A DNA stretch of 64,000 bases from DASWJZ01 sp038211615 (GTDB lineage: Bacteria > Pseudomonadota > Alphaproteobacteria > Rhizobiales > Afifellaceae): positions 53,349-117,348 of the forward strand of contig JBBQVL010000002.1 of NCBI GenBank assembly GCA_038211615.1, given 5' to 3'. Positions within the stretch are counted from its first letter, which is position 1. Each line of letters opens with the position of its first letter. A program made the translations under genes and the position numbers. This document shows, piece by piece, positions 33,976 through 41,856 of this stretch. The notes under the pieces were generated by a model, which was given only the letters and a program-made list of their open reading frames with translations, did not search any database and was not told the origin of the DNA.

Positions 33976-34000
33976 GGCCGGCGGTCCGTGACCGCCGGCC
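33976..34000 (+). terminator. rho-independent terminator after the second PepSY-like gene
   Basis: GGCCGGCGGT (33976-33985) pairs perfectly with ACCGCCGGCC (33991-34000) around CCGTG, followed by GCCTTTCGTT. It lies 80 bp past the stop at 33896. Confidence 0.8.
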
Positions 34001-34130
34001 GCCTTTCGTTGCGGGCATGCGGTGGGCTGCCGCACGGCCGACGCGGCTTGCCAGTCACCGTCAGGCATTCTATCTGCGGGAGTGACCTCCAGGCAGCGGC
34101 CGGGAGGCGATCATATCGCTCAGGTGCCGC

Positions 34131-35072
34131 TTGGCCCGTCTGGTCGAAATTCCCGGAAACACCATCCCGAAGGGCGCCGTGGTCGGTACGCTCACCACGG
34201 ATGATGGCGTCGAGCTTCGCTATGCGCGATTCCCGCCGAACCGGTCGCCGGTCCGCGGCACGGTGGTGATTCTGCACGGGCGCACGGAATTCATCGAAAA
34301 GTACTTCGAGACCACCAATGACCTCCGCCGGCGAGGCTTCGCCGTCGCCACCTTCGATTCGCGCGGGCAGGGCGGCTCGTCACGGCTGCTCGGCAACCCG
34401 CGCAAGGGCCACGTCCGCGACTTCGCCGATCACGTTAACGACTTCGAGGCGGTGATGCAGGAGGTGATCCTGCCGGATTGTCCGCCGCCCTATTACGTGC
34501 TCGCGCACTCGACCGGCGGCGCGGTGGCGCTCCTCTCCGCGGCGCGGCTCCGGACGCAGATCGACCGCATGGTGCTGACCGCGCCGCTCCTCGCGCTGGC
34601 GCACGGGAAGCCGGGCATGATCGCGCAGTTCACCGGCTTCCTCATGCATTTCGGTCTCGGCGAGGCATTTTCGCCGGGCGCCGGCGCTACCGCGATGCAG
34701 ACGCAGCCCTTCGACGCCAACCTTCTCACAACCGATCCCGTCCGCTATCAGCGCTCTCTGGCCATCGTCGATGCCGACCCCGATATCGGCGTGGGCGGCG
34801 CGACGATCGGATGGGTCAACGCGGCGATGCGCGCCTGCTCGCGGCTGGCCGAGCCGGATTTCGCCGAGACCGTGCCGATGCCGGTGCTGATCGTGCTGGG
34901 CGGCGCCGACAACGTCGTCAGCAATCTCGCCGCAGAGGAATTCTCGCGCCGCGTGAAGACCGCCGCTCACCTGCGGATTCCGGGCGCGCGGCACGAGATC
35001 CTGATGGAGAAGGATCAATTCCGCGACCAGTTCTGGGTGGCGTTCGACGCTTTTGTCGCAGGGCGCGGGTAG
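34131..35072 (+). CDS. alpha/beta hydrolase (lysophospholipase-like)
   Basis: This 313-residue hydrolase resembles PldB/monoacylglycerol-lipase-type Hydrolase_4 proteins. It shows the oxyanion-loop HGRTEFIEKY, the GQGGSSR turn, the nucleophile elbow HSTGG with Ser127, a late acid in LGGADNVVS and a His in PGARHEILME. No signal peptide is present. The best start is a TTG at 34131, right before the family opening (LVEIPGNTIPKGAVVG); no ATG is available there and the ribosome site is weak. It stands alone after the terminator at 34000. Substrate is inferred to be a lipid or ester. Confidence 0.83.
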   Translation: MARLVEIPGNTIPKGAVVGTLTTDDGVELRYARFPPNRSPVRGTVVILHGRTEFIEKYFETTNDLRRRGFAVATFDSRGQGGSSRLLGNPRKGHVRDFADHVNDFEAVMQEVILPDCPPPYYVLAHSTGGAVALLSAARLRTQIDRMVLTAPLLALAHGKPGMIAQFTGFLMHFGLGEAFSPGAGATAMQTQPFDANLLTTDPVRYQRSLAIVDADPDIGVGGATIGWVNAAMRACSRLAEPDFAETVPMPVLIVLGGADNVVSNLAAEEFSRRVKTAAHLRIPGARHEILMEKDQFRDQFWVAFDAFVAGRG

Positions 35073-35189
35073 CACCGCGCCGACGGGCAGGGTTGAAGGG
35101 CAAAGCTCAGTGAAAGCAACCGGTTGAAGGGCCTCCGCGCCTCTCGGGAGACCGGGCAGGCGTTGGAATAACTGAGAGGCTCGCCTCCG

Positions 35190-35335
35190 ATTTGCACAAT
35201 CGCTGTGCGTGCCTGAAAATTCCCCCTTGCTCTTTGTGCAGGGCAGCATAAATTGTGCACTGCGATACGTTGTATCGCAGCCCGCATTGGGCGTTTCCTC
35301 CCTAGACTTGGGCCGCGGCGACGCGGCCCTTTTTC
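35190..35335 (+). ncRNA. candidate small RNA with its own terminator
   Basis: Between the hydrolase stop and a convergent gene lies a non-coding block with TTGCACAA (35192-35199), two direct TTGTGCA copies 19 bp apart (35234, 35253) and a 9-bp-stem hairpin CTGCGATAC-GTT-GTATCGCAG (35260-35280). It ends in a strong terminator at 35310-35335 preceded by TTTCCTCCC, the kind of anti-Shine-Dalgarno loop found in rhizobial small RNAs. Nothing coding precedes the terminator on this strand closely. The RNA is inferred, not shown. Confidence 0.4.
35310..35335 (+). terminator. rho-independent terminator
   Basis: GGGCCGCG (35310-35317) pairs with CGCGGCCC (35322-35329) around GCGA and is followed by TTTTTC. 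It is more than 230 bp past the hydrolase stop and may end either that transcript or a separate small RNA. Confidence 0.88.
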
Positions 35336-35354
35336 TTTGGGCTATTTCTTTTCT

Positions 35355-36257
35355 CTATTCCGCGGCTTCGCGAGCGATCTCGGTCGTCTCGACCAGCGCG
35401 AGGAGCGACCCGGCGAGGGTCGCCAGATCGGCGGAAAGGCGCTCGAAGCCGCGGTGCGGCTCCAGCCGGTACTCGTCCATGTAGAGCCCGCGATTGACCT
35501 CGAGCTGCAAGGCATGCAGGCCGCGGGCCGGCCGGCCGTAATGCTCGGTGATGAAGCCGCCGGCATAGGGCTTGTTGCGGCAGACGGTGTAGCCGAGCCG
35601 CTGCAGGGTCTCCGCCGCGCAGTCGGTGAGCTGCGGCATGCAGCTCGCCCCGAAGCGGTCGCCGAGCACGAAATCGGGTCGCACCCGCGTCGGTCCGCCG
35701 CGGATGTTCGACGGCATCGAATGGCAATCGATGAGGATCGCGAGTCCGAAGGCGACATGCGTCTGCGCCAGAAGCCGCCGCAGCGTATCGTGGTAGGGGC
35801 GGTAGATGCGCTCGATGCGGGCGAGGCCCTCCTCGACCGGCATCGGCCCCCTGTAGATGTTGGCGGCGTCGCTAACGACGCGCGGGATCGTGCCGAGCCC
35901 GCCCGCGACGCGCAGCGAGCGCACGTTCGCGTAGCTCGGCAGCCGTCCCGCGAACATCTTCGGATCGAGCTCGTAGGGCTCCCGGTTCACATCGAGATAG
36001 GCGCGCGGATAGACGGCGCTCATCAGCGGCGCGCCGAGTTGCACCACCGGGGCGAACAGCCGGTCGACGAGCAGGTCCTCCGAGCGGCGGATCTCGCTCT
36101 TGTCGAGGCAGGTGGCGGCGAGGAAATCGCGGGGATAATAGCGCCCGCTGTGCGGCGAGTTGAAGACGAAGGGGACAGTCTGCTCGACCGGCAGGTCGAT
36201 CTCGCAGGCGGGTGGCGGAGCGCCGCCCGCAGCCCCTTCTTCCACGTCGTTCCGCAT
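35355..36257 (-). CDS. N-formylglutamate amidohydrolase family protein
   Basis: This 300-residue protein belongs to the FGase family, which releases formate from N-formylglutamate or related formyl/acyl amino acids. Characteristic motifs are FNSPHSGRYYP (metal/substrate His), PRAYLDVNREPYELDP, ILIDCHSMPS and LQLEVNRGLYMDE. The ATG at 36257 (MRNDVEEG) is the plausible start; the longer upstream frame covers the divergent cpdR promoter. No hut genes are near, so a classical histidine pathway role is not supported by context. Its position beside cpdR is conserved in rhizobia as far as I know. Confidence 0.87.
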   Translation of the reverse strand: MRNDVEEGAAGGAPPPACEIDLPVEQTVPFVFNSPHSGRYYPRDFLAATCLDKSEIRRSEDLLVDRLFAPVVQLGAPLMSAVYPRAYLDVNREPYELDPKMFAGRLPSYANVRSLRVAGGLGTIPRVVSDAANIYRGPMPVEEGLARIERIYRPYHDTLRRLLAQTHVAFGLAILIDCHSMPSNIRGGPTRVRPDFVLGDRFGASCMPQLTDCAAETLQRLGYTVCRNKPYAGGFITEHYGRPARGLHALQLEVNRGLYMDEYRLEPHRGFERLSADLATLAGSLLALVETTEIAREAAE

Positions 36258-36424
36258 CAAAATTCCTCGCTCGCGGCCGCCAATGTGCCGCGCCGCCACG
36301 CGGCTGTCCACCGAAACGGTCCATTTTCCATGCGTTGCCGGCTTGTCGCTTACTCGAAATTTACTGGAGCGCGGCATGGTGCGCGCGCATGACCGTAATC
36401 GACCACCCCTCCAAAGGACGGCTG

Positions 36425-36784
36425 ATGGCACGCATCCTGCTCGCCGAAGACGACGAGGATATGCGCCGCTTCCTGGCACGCGCGCTTGAAAACGCCGGCT
36501 ATCAGGTCGTTTCGTTCAACAATGGCCGCGACGCCTACGACCGGCTGCGCGAAGAGCCGTTCCATCTGCTGCTGACCGACATCGTGATGCCGGAGATGGA
36601 CGGCATCGAGCTGGCGCGGAAGGCGAGCGAGCTGGATCCCGACCTCAAGATCATGTTCATCACCGGCTTCGCCGCGGTGGCGCTCAATCCGGACATGCAG
36701 GCCCCGCGCGACGCGAAGATTCTGTCGAAGCCGTTCCACCTGCGCGACCTCGTCGGAGAGATCGGCCGCCTCATCGCCGCCTGA
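36425..36784 (+). CDS. cpdR: CpdR-type single-domain response regulator
   Basis: A 119-residue stand-alone receiver domain. The acidic pocket Asp9/Asp10, phospho-acceptor Asp52 (LLLTDIVMPEMDG), Thr80 and Lys102 (SKPF) are all present, and there is no output domain. The sequence MARILLAEDDEDMRRFLARALENAGY is typical of CpdR, which in unphosphorylated form recruits ClpXP to cell-cycle substrates such as CtrA regulators. The ATG at 36425 is chosen over upstream in-frame starts (36389, 36212). The tRNA gene follows after about 100 bp. Confidence 0.9.
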   Translation: MARILLAEDDEDMRRFLARALENAGYQVVSFNNGRDAYDRLREEPFHLLLTDIVMPEMDGIELARKASELDPDLKIMFITGFAAVALNPDMQAPRDAKILSKPFHLRDLVGEIGRLIAA

Positions 36785-36880
36785 CGGTCTGCCGGGCAGC
36801 GGCCGTCCCGCGGCGCCCGCTTGCACGCCTTCGAACCAGCCTCTATACCCGCCTCGCCGTTATCGGCGACCCTTCGGATC

Positions 36881-36955
<75 letters not shown>

Positions 36956-37161
36956 TTCTTTTCAAAACATCCAGCCGGAATCCCCCTGCGACAGCGAGTG
37001 CCCCCGCGGCCAGGCGGGGGTAACGCCGGCCGCACGTTAGCCGGCCATTAACCTTAACAAGGTCATACCTCCCGGTGACGGCTCAGGCTTGCTGGCCGTC
37101 GCGCCGGTGACGGCCGCCACCGAAAGGGGGCCGCGCGGCAGAGTTCCTGCTGGAGGGGCGG

Positions 37162-38337
37162 ATGAAATTCTGGGCTCTTGGTTTCGGGTCCGCGGCGGCG
37201 GTCCTGGCGTCAGGCGGAGCGTTGGCAGCGGACCTCCCGAGCGCCGAGCCGGCCGACCAGTACGTGCGGGTCTGCGATGCCTTCGGCGCCGGCTTCTTCT
37301 ACATTCCCGGCACCGACACGTGCCTCAGGATCAACGGCCATGTCCGCGCGGGATCGCACTATGTCGATGGCGATCCGGACGTCCTCATCGGCGGCGGCAC
37401 GAACTCCGAGTACAACAACTGGACGACCCGCACCCGCGCAACCGTCGGATTCGACGCGCAGACGAGCAGCGCGATCGGCCTCATCCGGTCCTACATCGAG
37501 TTGCAGACGCAGATCGGACCTAACGACTACGCGCCGGATGCTTCCGCCACCAACTTCGACCTCCCCTACGCCTTCGTCGAAGTCAGCAACGACTTTGGCA
37601 CCTTCACGGCCGGTCGGACCGACTCCTTCTTCGACTTCTTCGGTTCCAACGGCTACGGCACGCGCATCGGCGTCGACGACAACACCACCGAGGCGACCCT
37701 GTTCGCCTACACGTTCAACGGGGCGAGCGGCCTGAAGGCGACGCTGTCGGCGGAGAACCCGGATTCCGCCGGACGGCGGCTGGACAGCCCCACCGAGGAT
37801 TACGAAGGCCTGCAGCTCCCGGACCTCGTCGGCAACGTCCGCATAGAGAAGGAGTGGGGCTCGGCGCAGATCATGGGCGTCGTCCGTCAAATCCATGACG
37901 TTGACGGCGACGGGATTGGCTGGGCGGCAGGCGCGGGCGCGACCGTGTCGCTCCCCGTCGGCGGTCTGTCACTTTCCACCGAGGCCGGTTATGCCGACGG
38001 CGCCCTCGCCTACATCACCCTCGACCCCGGCGGGATAGGCGATTTCAGCGGCCCGAAGGGCAGCGACACCAATCAGGCCTGGATGGTCCGCGCCAGCCTT
38101 TCCGCCCCCTTCGGCGACAAGGTCAGCGCCTGGCTCGACAGCTCGTTCACGCACGCGAAGGACGACGTGAACGACGACAGCTACAATTTCTGGGCCTTCG
38201 CGCTCGGGGCCGCGTGGGCGCCGAACGGCAGCCTCTCGATGGGACCCGAGATCGCCTATAACAGGCTAGACGGCGACGATCCCGGCGAAGACGGCTCGCT
38301 CTGGGGCGTCATGTGGCGGATCGAATCGAGCTTCTGA
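37162..38337 (+). CDS. outer-membrane porin (alphaproteobacterial Porin_2 family)
   Basis: A 391-residue porin with a signal peptide (1-22, ALA-AD). Its mature start contains the hallmark VRVCDAFGAGFFYIPGTDTCLRINGHVR with a disulfide-forming cysteine pair. Alternating amphipathic strands (TRTRATVGFDAQT, YAFVEVSNDFGTFTAGRTDSFFDFFG) follow, and the protein ends on Phe (MWRIESSF), as needed for barrel insertion. It should form a trimeric general diffusion pore. GGAGGGGCGG precedes the ATG. The upstream region has a TTAACCTTAAC box near 37050. The gene is monocistronic. Confidence 0.93.
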   Translation: MKFWALGFGSAAAVLASGGALAADLPSAEPADQYVRVCDAFGAGFFYIPGTDTCLRINGHVRAGSHYVDGDPDVLIGGGTNSEYNNWTTRTRATVGFDAQTSSAIGLIRSYIELQTQIGPNDYAPDASATNFDLPYAFVEVSNDFGTFTAGRTDSFFDFFGSNGYGTRIGVDDNTTEATLFAYTFNGASGLKATLSAENPDSAGRRLDSPTEDYEGLQLPDLVGNVRIEKEWGSAQIMGVVRQIHDVDGDGIGWAAGAGATVSLPVGGLSLSTEAGYADGALAYITLDPGGIGDFSGPKGSDTNQAWMVRASLSAPFGDKVSAWLDSSFTHAKDDVNDDSYNFWAFALGAAWAPNGSLSMGPEIAYNRLDGDDPGEDGSLWGVMWRIESSF

Positions 38338-38352
38338 TCGCGAAGTTCGGAG

Positions 38353-38372
38353 GGACGGCGTCCTCGCCGTCC
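38353..38372 (+). terminator. terminator-like hairpin after the porin gene
   Basis: GGACGGCG (38353-38360) pairs with CGCCGTCC (38365-38372) around TCCT and is followed by TCTTG. It lies between convergent porin and DUF1479 genes. The short T-run makes it moderate. Confidence 0.65.
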
Positions 38373-38413
38373 TCTTGAGGGAGGGCGCGCGAGACGCGCA
38401 CCTCCAGCGGCGC

Positions 38414-39658
38414 TCAGAACCCCATCTGCCGGCGGCCGAGATCGGTCAGGTCGGCCTCGGTGGCGCGGCCCTTGAAGTCCACCTCGAAATTCATCTGGGC
38501 GAAATCCGGCGGTGATCTGCCGGCGAGGAACGCCGCCTTCTGTCCGGGCAGATAGGCGCGGTTCTTGGCGCAGTCGGGCGCCGAGCCGATGTAGATGACG
38601 CTCGCATATTCCTTGCCGGCGTGCTCATCGGCGACCGAGTGGCAGATGTCGGTATGCCACCAGACGGTATCGCCGGGCATCACTTCCGGAATGGAGACGG
38701 TGCCCGCCATCATGTCGGCGTGCCATTCGGGTCTGACGCCGAGCGCGCGGCCGGGCGCGGCCCCGCAGAGGTCGGTCTCCGGCACGTCGTCCTGCAGAGC
38801 GCGGAGCAGCACATAGGAGATGCCCTCGGCGATCGGAATCAGGCGCAGCGTTCCATCCGCCGGCCCCTGCCGGGTGAGGGCCGTCCAGCCCTGATAGGTG
38901 CGGAAGACGCTGGCAACCGCCGGCGAGGGGATCTCGCGCGTCTCGAGCCGGTGGCTGGCGTCGAAGGGGTCGTAGCCGCGCCAGTCGCCAGCGAAGACCC
39001 GCTCGTAGACCTGCTGGTAGCCCGGGTCGATCCAGCGCTCCACCGTGCCGGCATCCATGTGCGGTGAAAGCCCGAGCGTCTTGTCGCCCGGCTGGCGGCG
39101 GCGGACGCGATCGGCGTAGGTGCACTGGAGGTCGGGGTTGAAGACGCCTTCGTAGCCGGTCCACAGGCGGTCGAGGAAGGAGCGCGTCTCGGCGAGCTTC
39201 GGATCCTGCCGCGCCAGCACCTGCGGCTTCGACCAGTAGACGTTGAAGATCTGCGGCTTGCCCGCCTTCAGCGCCGAGAAGTATTTGTCGAGGCTGCGCT
39301 TCTCGACTTCCTTTTTCTCGTACTCATTGTCCTCCAGATAACGGCCGACCTCCTCGAACCAGCCGGTGGCCTGGCTCGTCGGAAAGACGCCGCGCACGAC
39401 GGCGCAGCCGCTCTTGCGGATCGCCGCCCGCGTCGCGTCGGAGATCTTTCCCGCCTTGATGTCGCGATAGTCGAGCTCGGGAACGTTCGGGCGTCCGGCG
39501 GAAAGGTTCTTCTGGATCGTTTCGGAAGCGCGGCTCACGTAGTCCTTCACGTCGGCGAAGGCGCGCTTCAGCTCGGCGCGGCGCGGCGCCATCCGCTGCT
39601 TGAACGCGACGATCTCGTCGCTCACGTCGAATTCCTTGTTTGCCTCGGCCTGCAACAT
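38414..39658 (-). CDS. DUF1479 family protein (YbiU-like, putative Fe/2-oxoglutarate oxygenase)
   Basis: This 414-residue protein matches DUF1479, a family with a 2-oxoglutarate/Fe(II) oxygenase-like fold. Candidate metal ligands are His and Asp in LSPHMDAGTVERW and a distal His in the WWHTDICHSV segment. An N-terminal helical region precedes the fold. Substrate is unknown. The ATG at 39658 is the natural start. The divergent AraC-type regulator 387 bp away probably senses the same substrate and controls this gene. No other catabolic genes are adjacent. Confidence 0.83.
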   Translation of the reverse strand: MLQAEANKEFDVSDEIVAFKQRMAPRRAELKRAFADVKDYVSRASETIQKNLSAGRPNVPELDYRDIKAGKISDATRAAIRKSGCAVVRGVFPTSQATGWFEEVGRYLEDNEYEKKEVEKRSLDKYFSALKAGKPQIFNVYWSKPQVLARQDPKLAETRSFLDRLWTGYEGVFNPDLQCTYADRVRRRQPGDKTLGLSPHMDAGTVERWIDPGYQQVYERVFAGDWRGYDPFDASHRLETREIPSPAVASVFRTYQGWTALTRQGPADGTLRLIPIAEGISYVLLRALQDDVPETDLCGAAPGRALGVRPEWHADMMAGTVSIPEVMPGDTVWWHTDICHSVADEHAGKEYASVIYIGSAPDCAKNRAYLPGQKAAFLAGRSPPDFAQMNFEVDFKGRATEADLTDLGRRQMGF

Positions 39659-40045
39659 CGCGTCCTCCCGCAGCTTCTCTGGCCGGATTCTTCGGCCGGT
39701 CCTTGGTGGATATTAGTCAGTCCCGGCGGTCGGGCCTGGAAAATTCGATTTGTGTTCCCCTGCCGCGCCTGCCGCGCCTGCCGCGTCAAACGGTCGGGCG
39801 AGGGGGCCGCACCTGCCGCATTCGCGGCAGCGTTCCGCGTGTGTGACGGATGTCGGAAGCGGCCCGGGGCAGCGTGAGCCCGATCCTGTGAACCCCGCCG
39901 CTGGCTGCATCGTCTTCATGCCCCGTCTCCCGTGTCCGGGGAGATATCTACCTGTCAGCCGAAGCGCATGTTGGCCTGCTCCGGCAAAAACTGATACTGG
40001 AATGGCGTCTGTATGTCTTGCAGCGATACTTGAGCGTCATAAGCG
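39659..40045. other. divergent intergenic region between DUF1479 and AraC genes
   Basis: These 387 bp hold no credible gene. CTGCCGCGC-type 9-bp units are repeated three times at about 39760-39785, a slippage-type microsatellite. The region from about 39950 to 40045 is less GC-rich and probably carries the regulator's binding sites and promoter, but I could not define an operator. Confidence 0.45.
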
Positions 40046-40954
40046 ATGCGTCCGCTCTTCGAAAAAGTCACCGTGCCGGAGGGCGCTTCCTGGGCGCTGC
40101 TCGATCGCCGGCTCGACGACGGCATCCCCTTCCAGTGGCACTACCATCCCGAGTTCGAGCTGACGCTGACGCTGAACAGCCGCGGCCAGCGCTATATCGG
40201 CGACGCCATTGCGCGCTATGACGCCGGCGACCTGGTGCTGCTCGGGCCAAACCTGCCGCACACCTGGTGCTCGACCGAGAAGATCGAGGCGGGCAGGCCG
40301 CATCATGCCATCGTCATGTGGTTCACCGAGGCGTGGTGGAAATCGCTGACCGCGACGCTGGCGGAGATGCGGATCGTGGAGCCGCTGCTTTCGCGCGCCG
40401 GACGCGGCGTTGTGTTCTCGCGCGCCACGGCGGATCGCGCGCGGCCGATCGTCGAGATGATCCCTGAACTGCCGCCGGCCGAGCGGCTCCTCCGCCTGAT
40501 GCAGGTGCTGGCGATCCTTGCCGGCGACGAAGAGGCGGAGCCGATCGCGAGCCGCGCCGCCGACCGGCGGCAGGTGGAGTCGCCGGACCGCGCGCGCATC
40601 GAGCGCGTGCTCGACCATATCCACGCATACTATCGGGAACGGATCGGCGTCGAGGCGCTCGCCGACGTGGCGGCGCTCAGCGTCTCGGGCTTCCACCGAC
40701 TCTTCCGCCGCCACACGCGCCTGACGCTGACGCGCTACGTGGCGGAGTTGCGCATCGGCCAGGCCTGCGCGCTGCTCGTCAACTCGGAGCGCCCCATCGC
40801 CCACATCGCGGACGAGGTCGGGTACGCCAACCTTGCCAATTTCAATCGCCAGTTCCGTGCGCTGAAGGGCCTGACGCCGCGCGCGTTCCGCAGCAGCTTC
40901 GCGCGCCGAAACACCAACATGGTGAAGCCGGCAATGACGACAGAGGCTGGGTAG
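40046..40954 (+). CDS. AraC family transcriptional regulator with cupin domain
   Basis: This 302-residue protein has an N-terminal cupin-type sensor domain (about 20-95; HYHPEFELTLTL with metal/ligand-type His residues and GDLVLLGPNLPHTW) and a C-terminal AraC double helix-turn-helix domain (about 195-290; YRERIGVEALADVAALSVSGFHRLFRRHT and a second helix set ending in NLANFNRQFRALKGLTPRAFR). It is divergent from the DUF1479 oxygenase, a common regulator-target layout, so it is likely its activator. Similar cupin-AraC proteins respond to sugars or small acids. Start and length look right. Confidence 0.88.
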   Translation: MRPLFEKVTVPEGASWALLDRRLDDGIPFQWHYHPEFELTLTLNSRGQRYIGDAIARYDAGDLVLLGPNLPHTWCSTEKIEAGRPHHAIVMWFTEAWWKSLTATLAEMRIVEPLLSRAGRGVVFSRATADRARPIVEMIPELPPAERLLRLMQVLAILAGDEEAEPIASRAADRRQVESPDRARIERVLDHIHAYYRERIGVEALADVAALSVSGFHRLFRRHTRLTLTRYVAELRIGQACALLVNSERPIAHIADEVGYANLANFNRQFRALKGLTPRAFRSSFARRNTNMVKPAMTTEAG

Positions 40955-40959
40955 TTTCT

Positions 40960-41802
40960 CTAAAGCCGCATCACGGCGAGGCCGCAGAGCACGATCAGGA
41001 TCGAGGCGCCGCGGATCAGGGTCACGCGCTCGCCCAGCCAGATCATGCCGATCAGCAGCGCGAAGAGGATGCTCGTCTCGCGCAGCGCCGCGACGATCGG
41101 GATCGGCGCGACGGTGAACGCCCAGATGACGATCCAGTAGGCGACGAGCGAGAGCGCGCCCCCGGCGAGCCCGGCCAGCCAGTTCTCCTGCATCGCGGCG
41201 ACGAAGGTCCGGCGGCGCACCAGGAGCACGACCGCGAGGGTCGGCAGCATGTCGAGGAAGAAAAGCCAGAAGACGTACTGGTGCGCATTGCCGGCGGCAC
41301 GCGCCCCGAGCCCGTCGCTCAGCGTATAGGCGGTGATGCAGAGAGAGGTAAGCGCGGCATAGAGGAGGGCGTGCGGCGAGGCGACGAGCGCCCGCCAGCC
41401 GCGATCCAGCGCCAGAGTCATGATGCCCGCCGCGAGGATGACGATGCCGACCACCTCGCCCACATCGACCGCCTCGTCAAGGAACAGGAGCGCGACGATG
41501 AGCGTCGTCAGCGGCGCCGAGCCGCGCACCAGCGGATAGACCTTCGAGAGCTCGCCGTGATGGTAGGCGAGGGCGAGGAAGGTGTTGTAGCCGATATGCA
41601 CGAGCGCCGAGGCGATGACGTAGGGCCACGCCTTCGCCGGCAGGATCGGGAACAGGAACAGCCCCGGAAGGGCGAGCACGCCGGCGGCGCTGACGAGCAG
41701 CGCCATCGAGACGAGCTTGTCGCCACGCAGGCGGATGATGGCGTTCCACGAGGCATGGCAGAAAGCGGCGACGAGAACGATGAGGGTGACGGCTGGGGTC
41801 AT
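40960..41802 (-). CDS. EamA/DMT family transporter
   Basis: A 280-residue membrane protein with ten predicted hydrophobic helices in two EamA repeats, typical of the drug/metabolite transporter superfamily (RhaT-like exporters). Recognisable segments are CHASWNAIIRLRGDK in the first repeat and the closing helix (LIRGASILIVLCGLAVMRL). Substrate is not predictable; many family members export amino acids or metabolites. It lies tail-to-tail with the AraC regulator (5 bp) and downstream of the Na/Pi transporter with 54 bp between, so those two could be cotranscribed. Confidence 0.85.
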   Translation of the reverse strand: MTPAVTLIVLVAAFCHASWNAIIRLRGDKLVSMALLVSAAGVLALPGLFLFPILPAKAWPYVIASALVHIGYNTFLALAYHHGELSKVYPLVRGSAPLTTLIVALLFLDEAVDVGEVVGIVILAAGIMTLALDRGWRALVASPHALLYAALTSLCITAYTLSDGLGARAAGNAHQYVFWLFFLDMLPTLAVVLLVRRRTFVAAMQENWLAGLAGGALSLVAYWIVIWAFTVAPIPIVAALRETSILFALLIGMIWLGERVTLIRGASILIVLCGLAVMRL

Positions 41803-41856
41803 CTGTCCCGTGAGGTCCGCGATTCGGCGATCCGCATCAATGCCGGCGCGGTTGGA

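Noticed and set aside
39760..39785. CTGCCGCGC repeats as a coding or regulatory array
   Set aside because: Only three short GC-rich units without frame or symmetry; best seen as a microsatellite.
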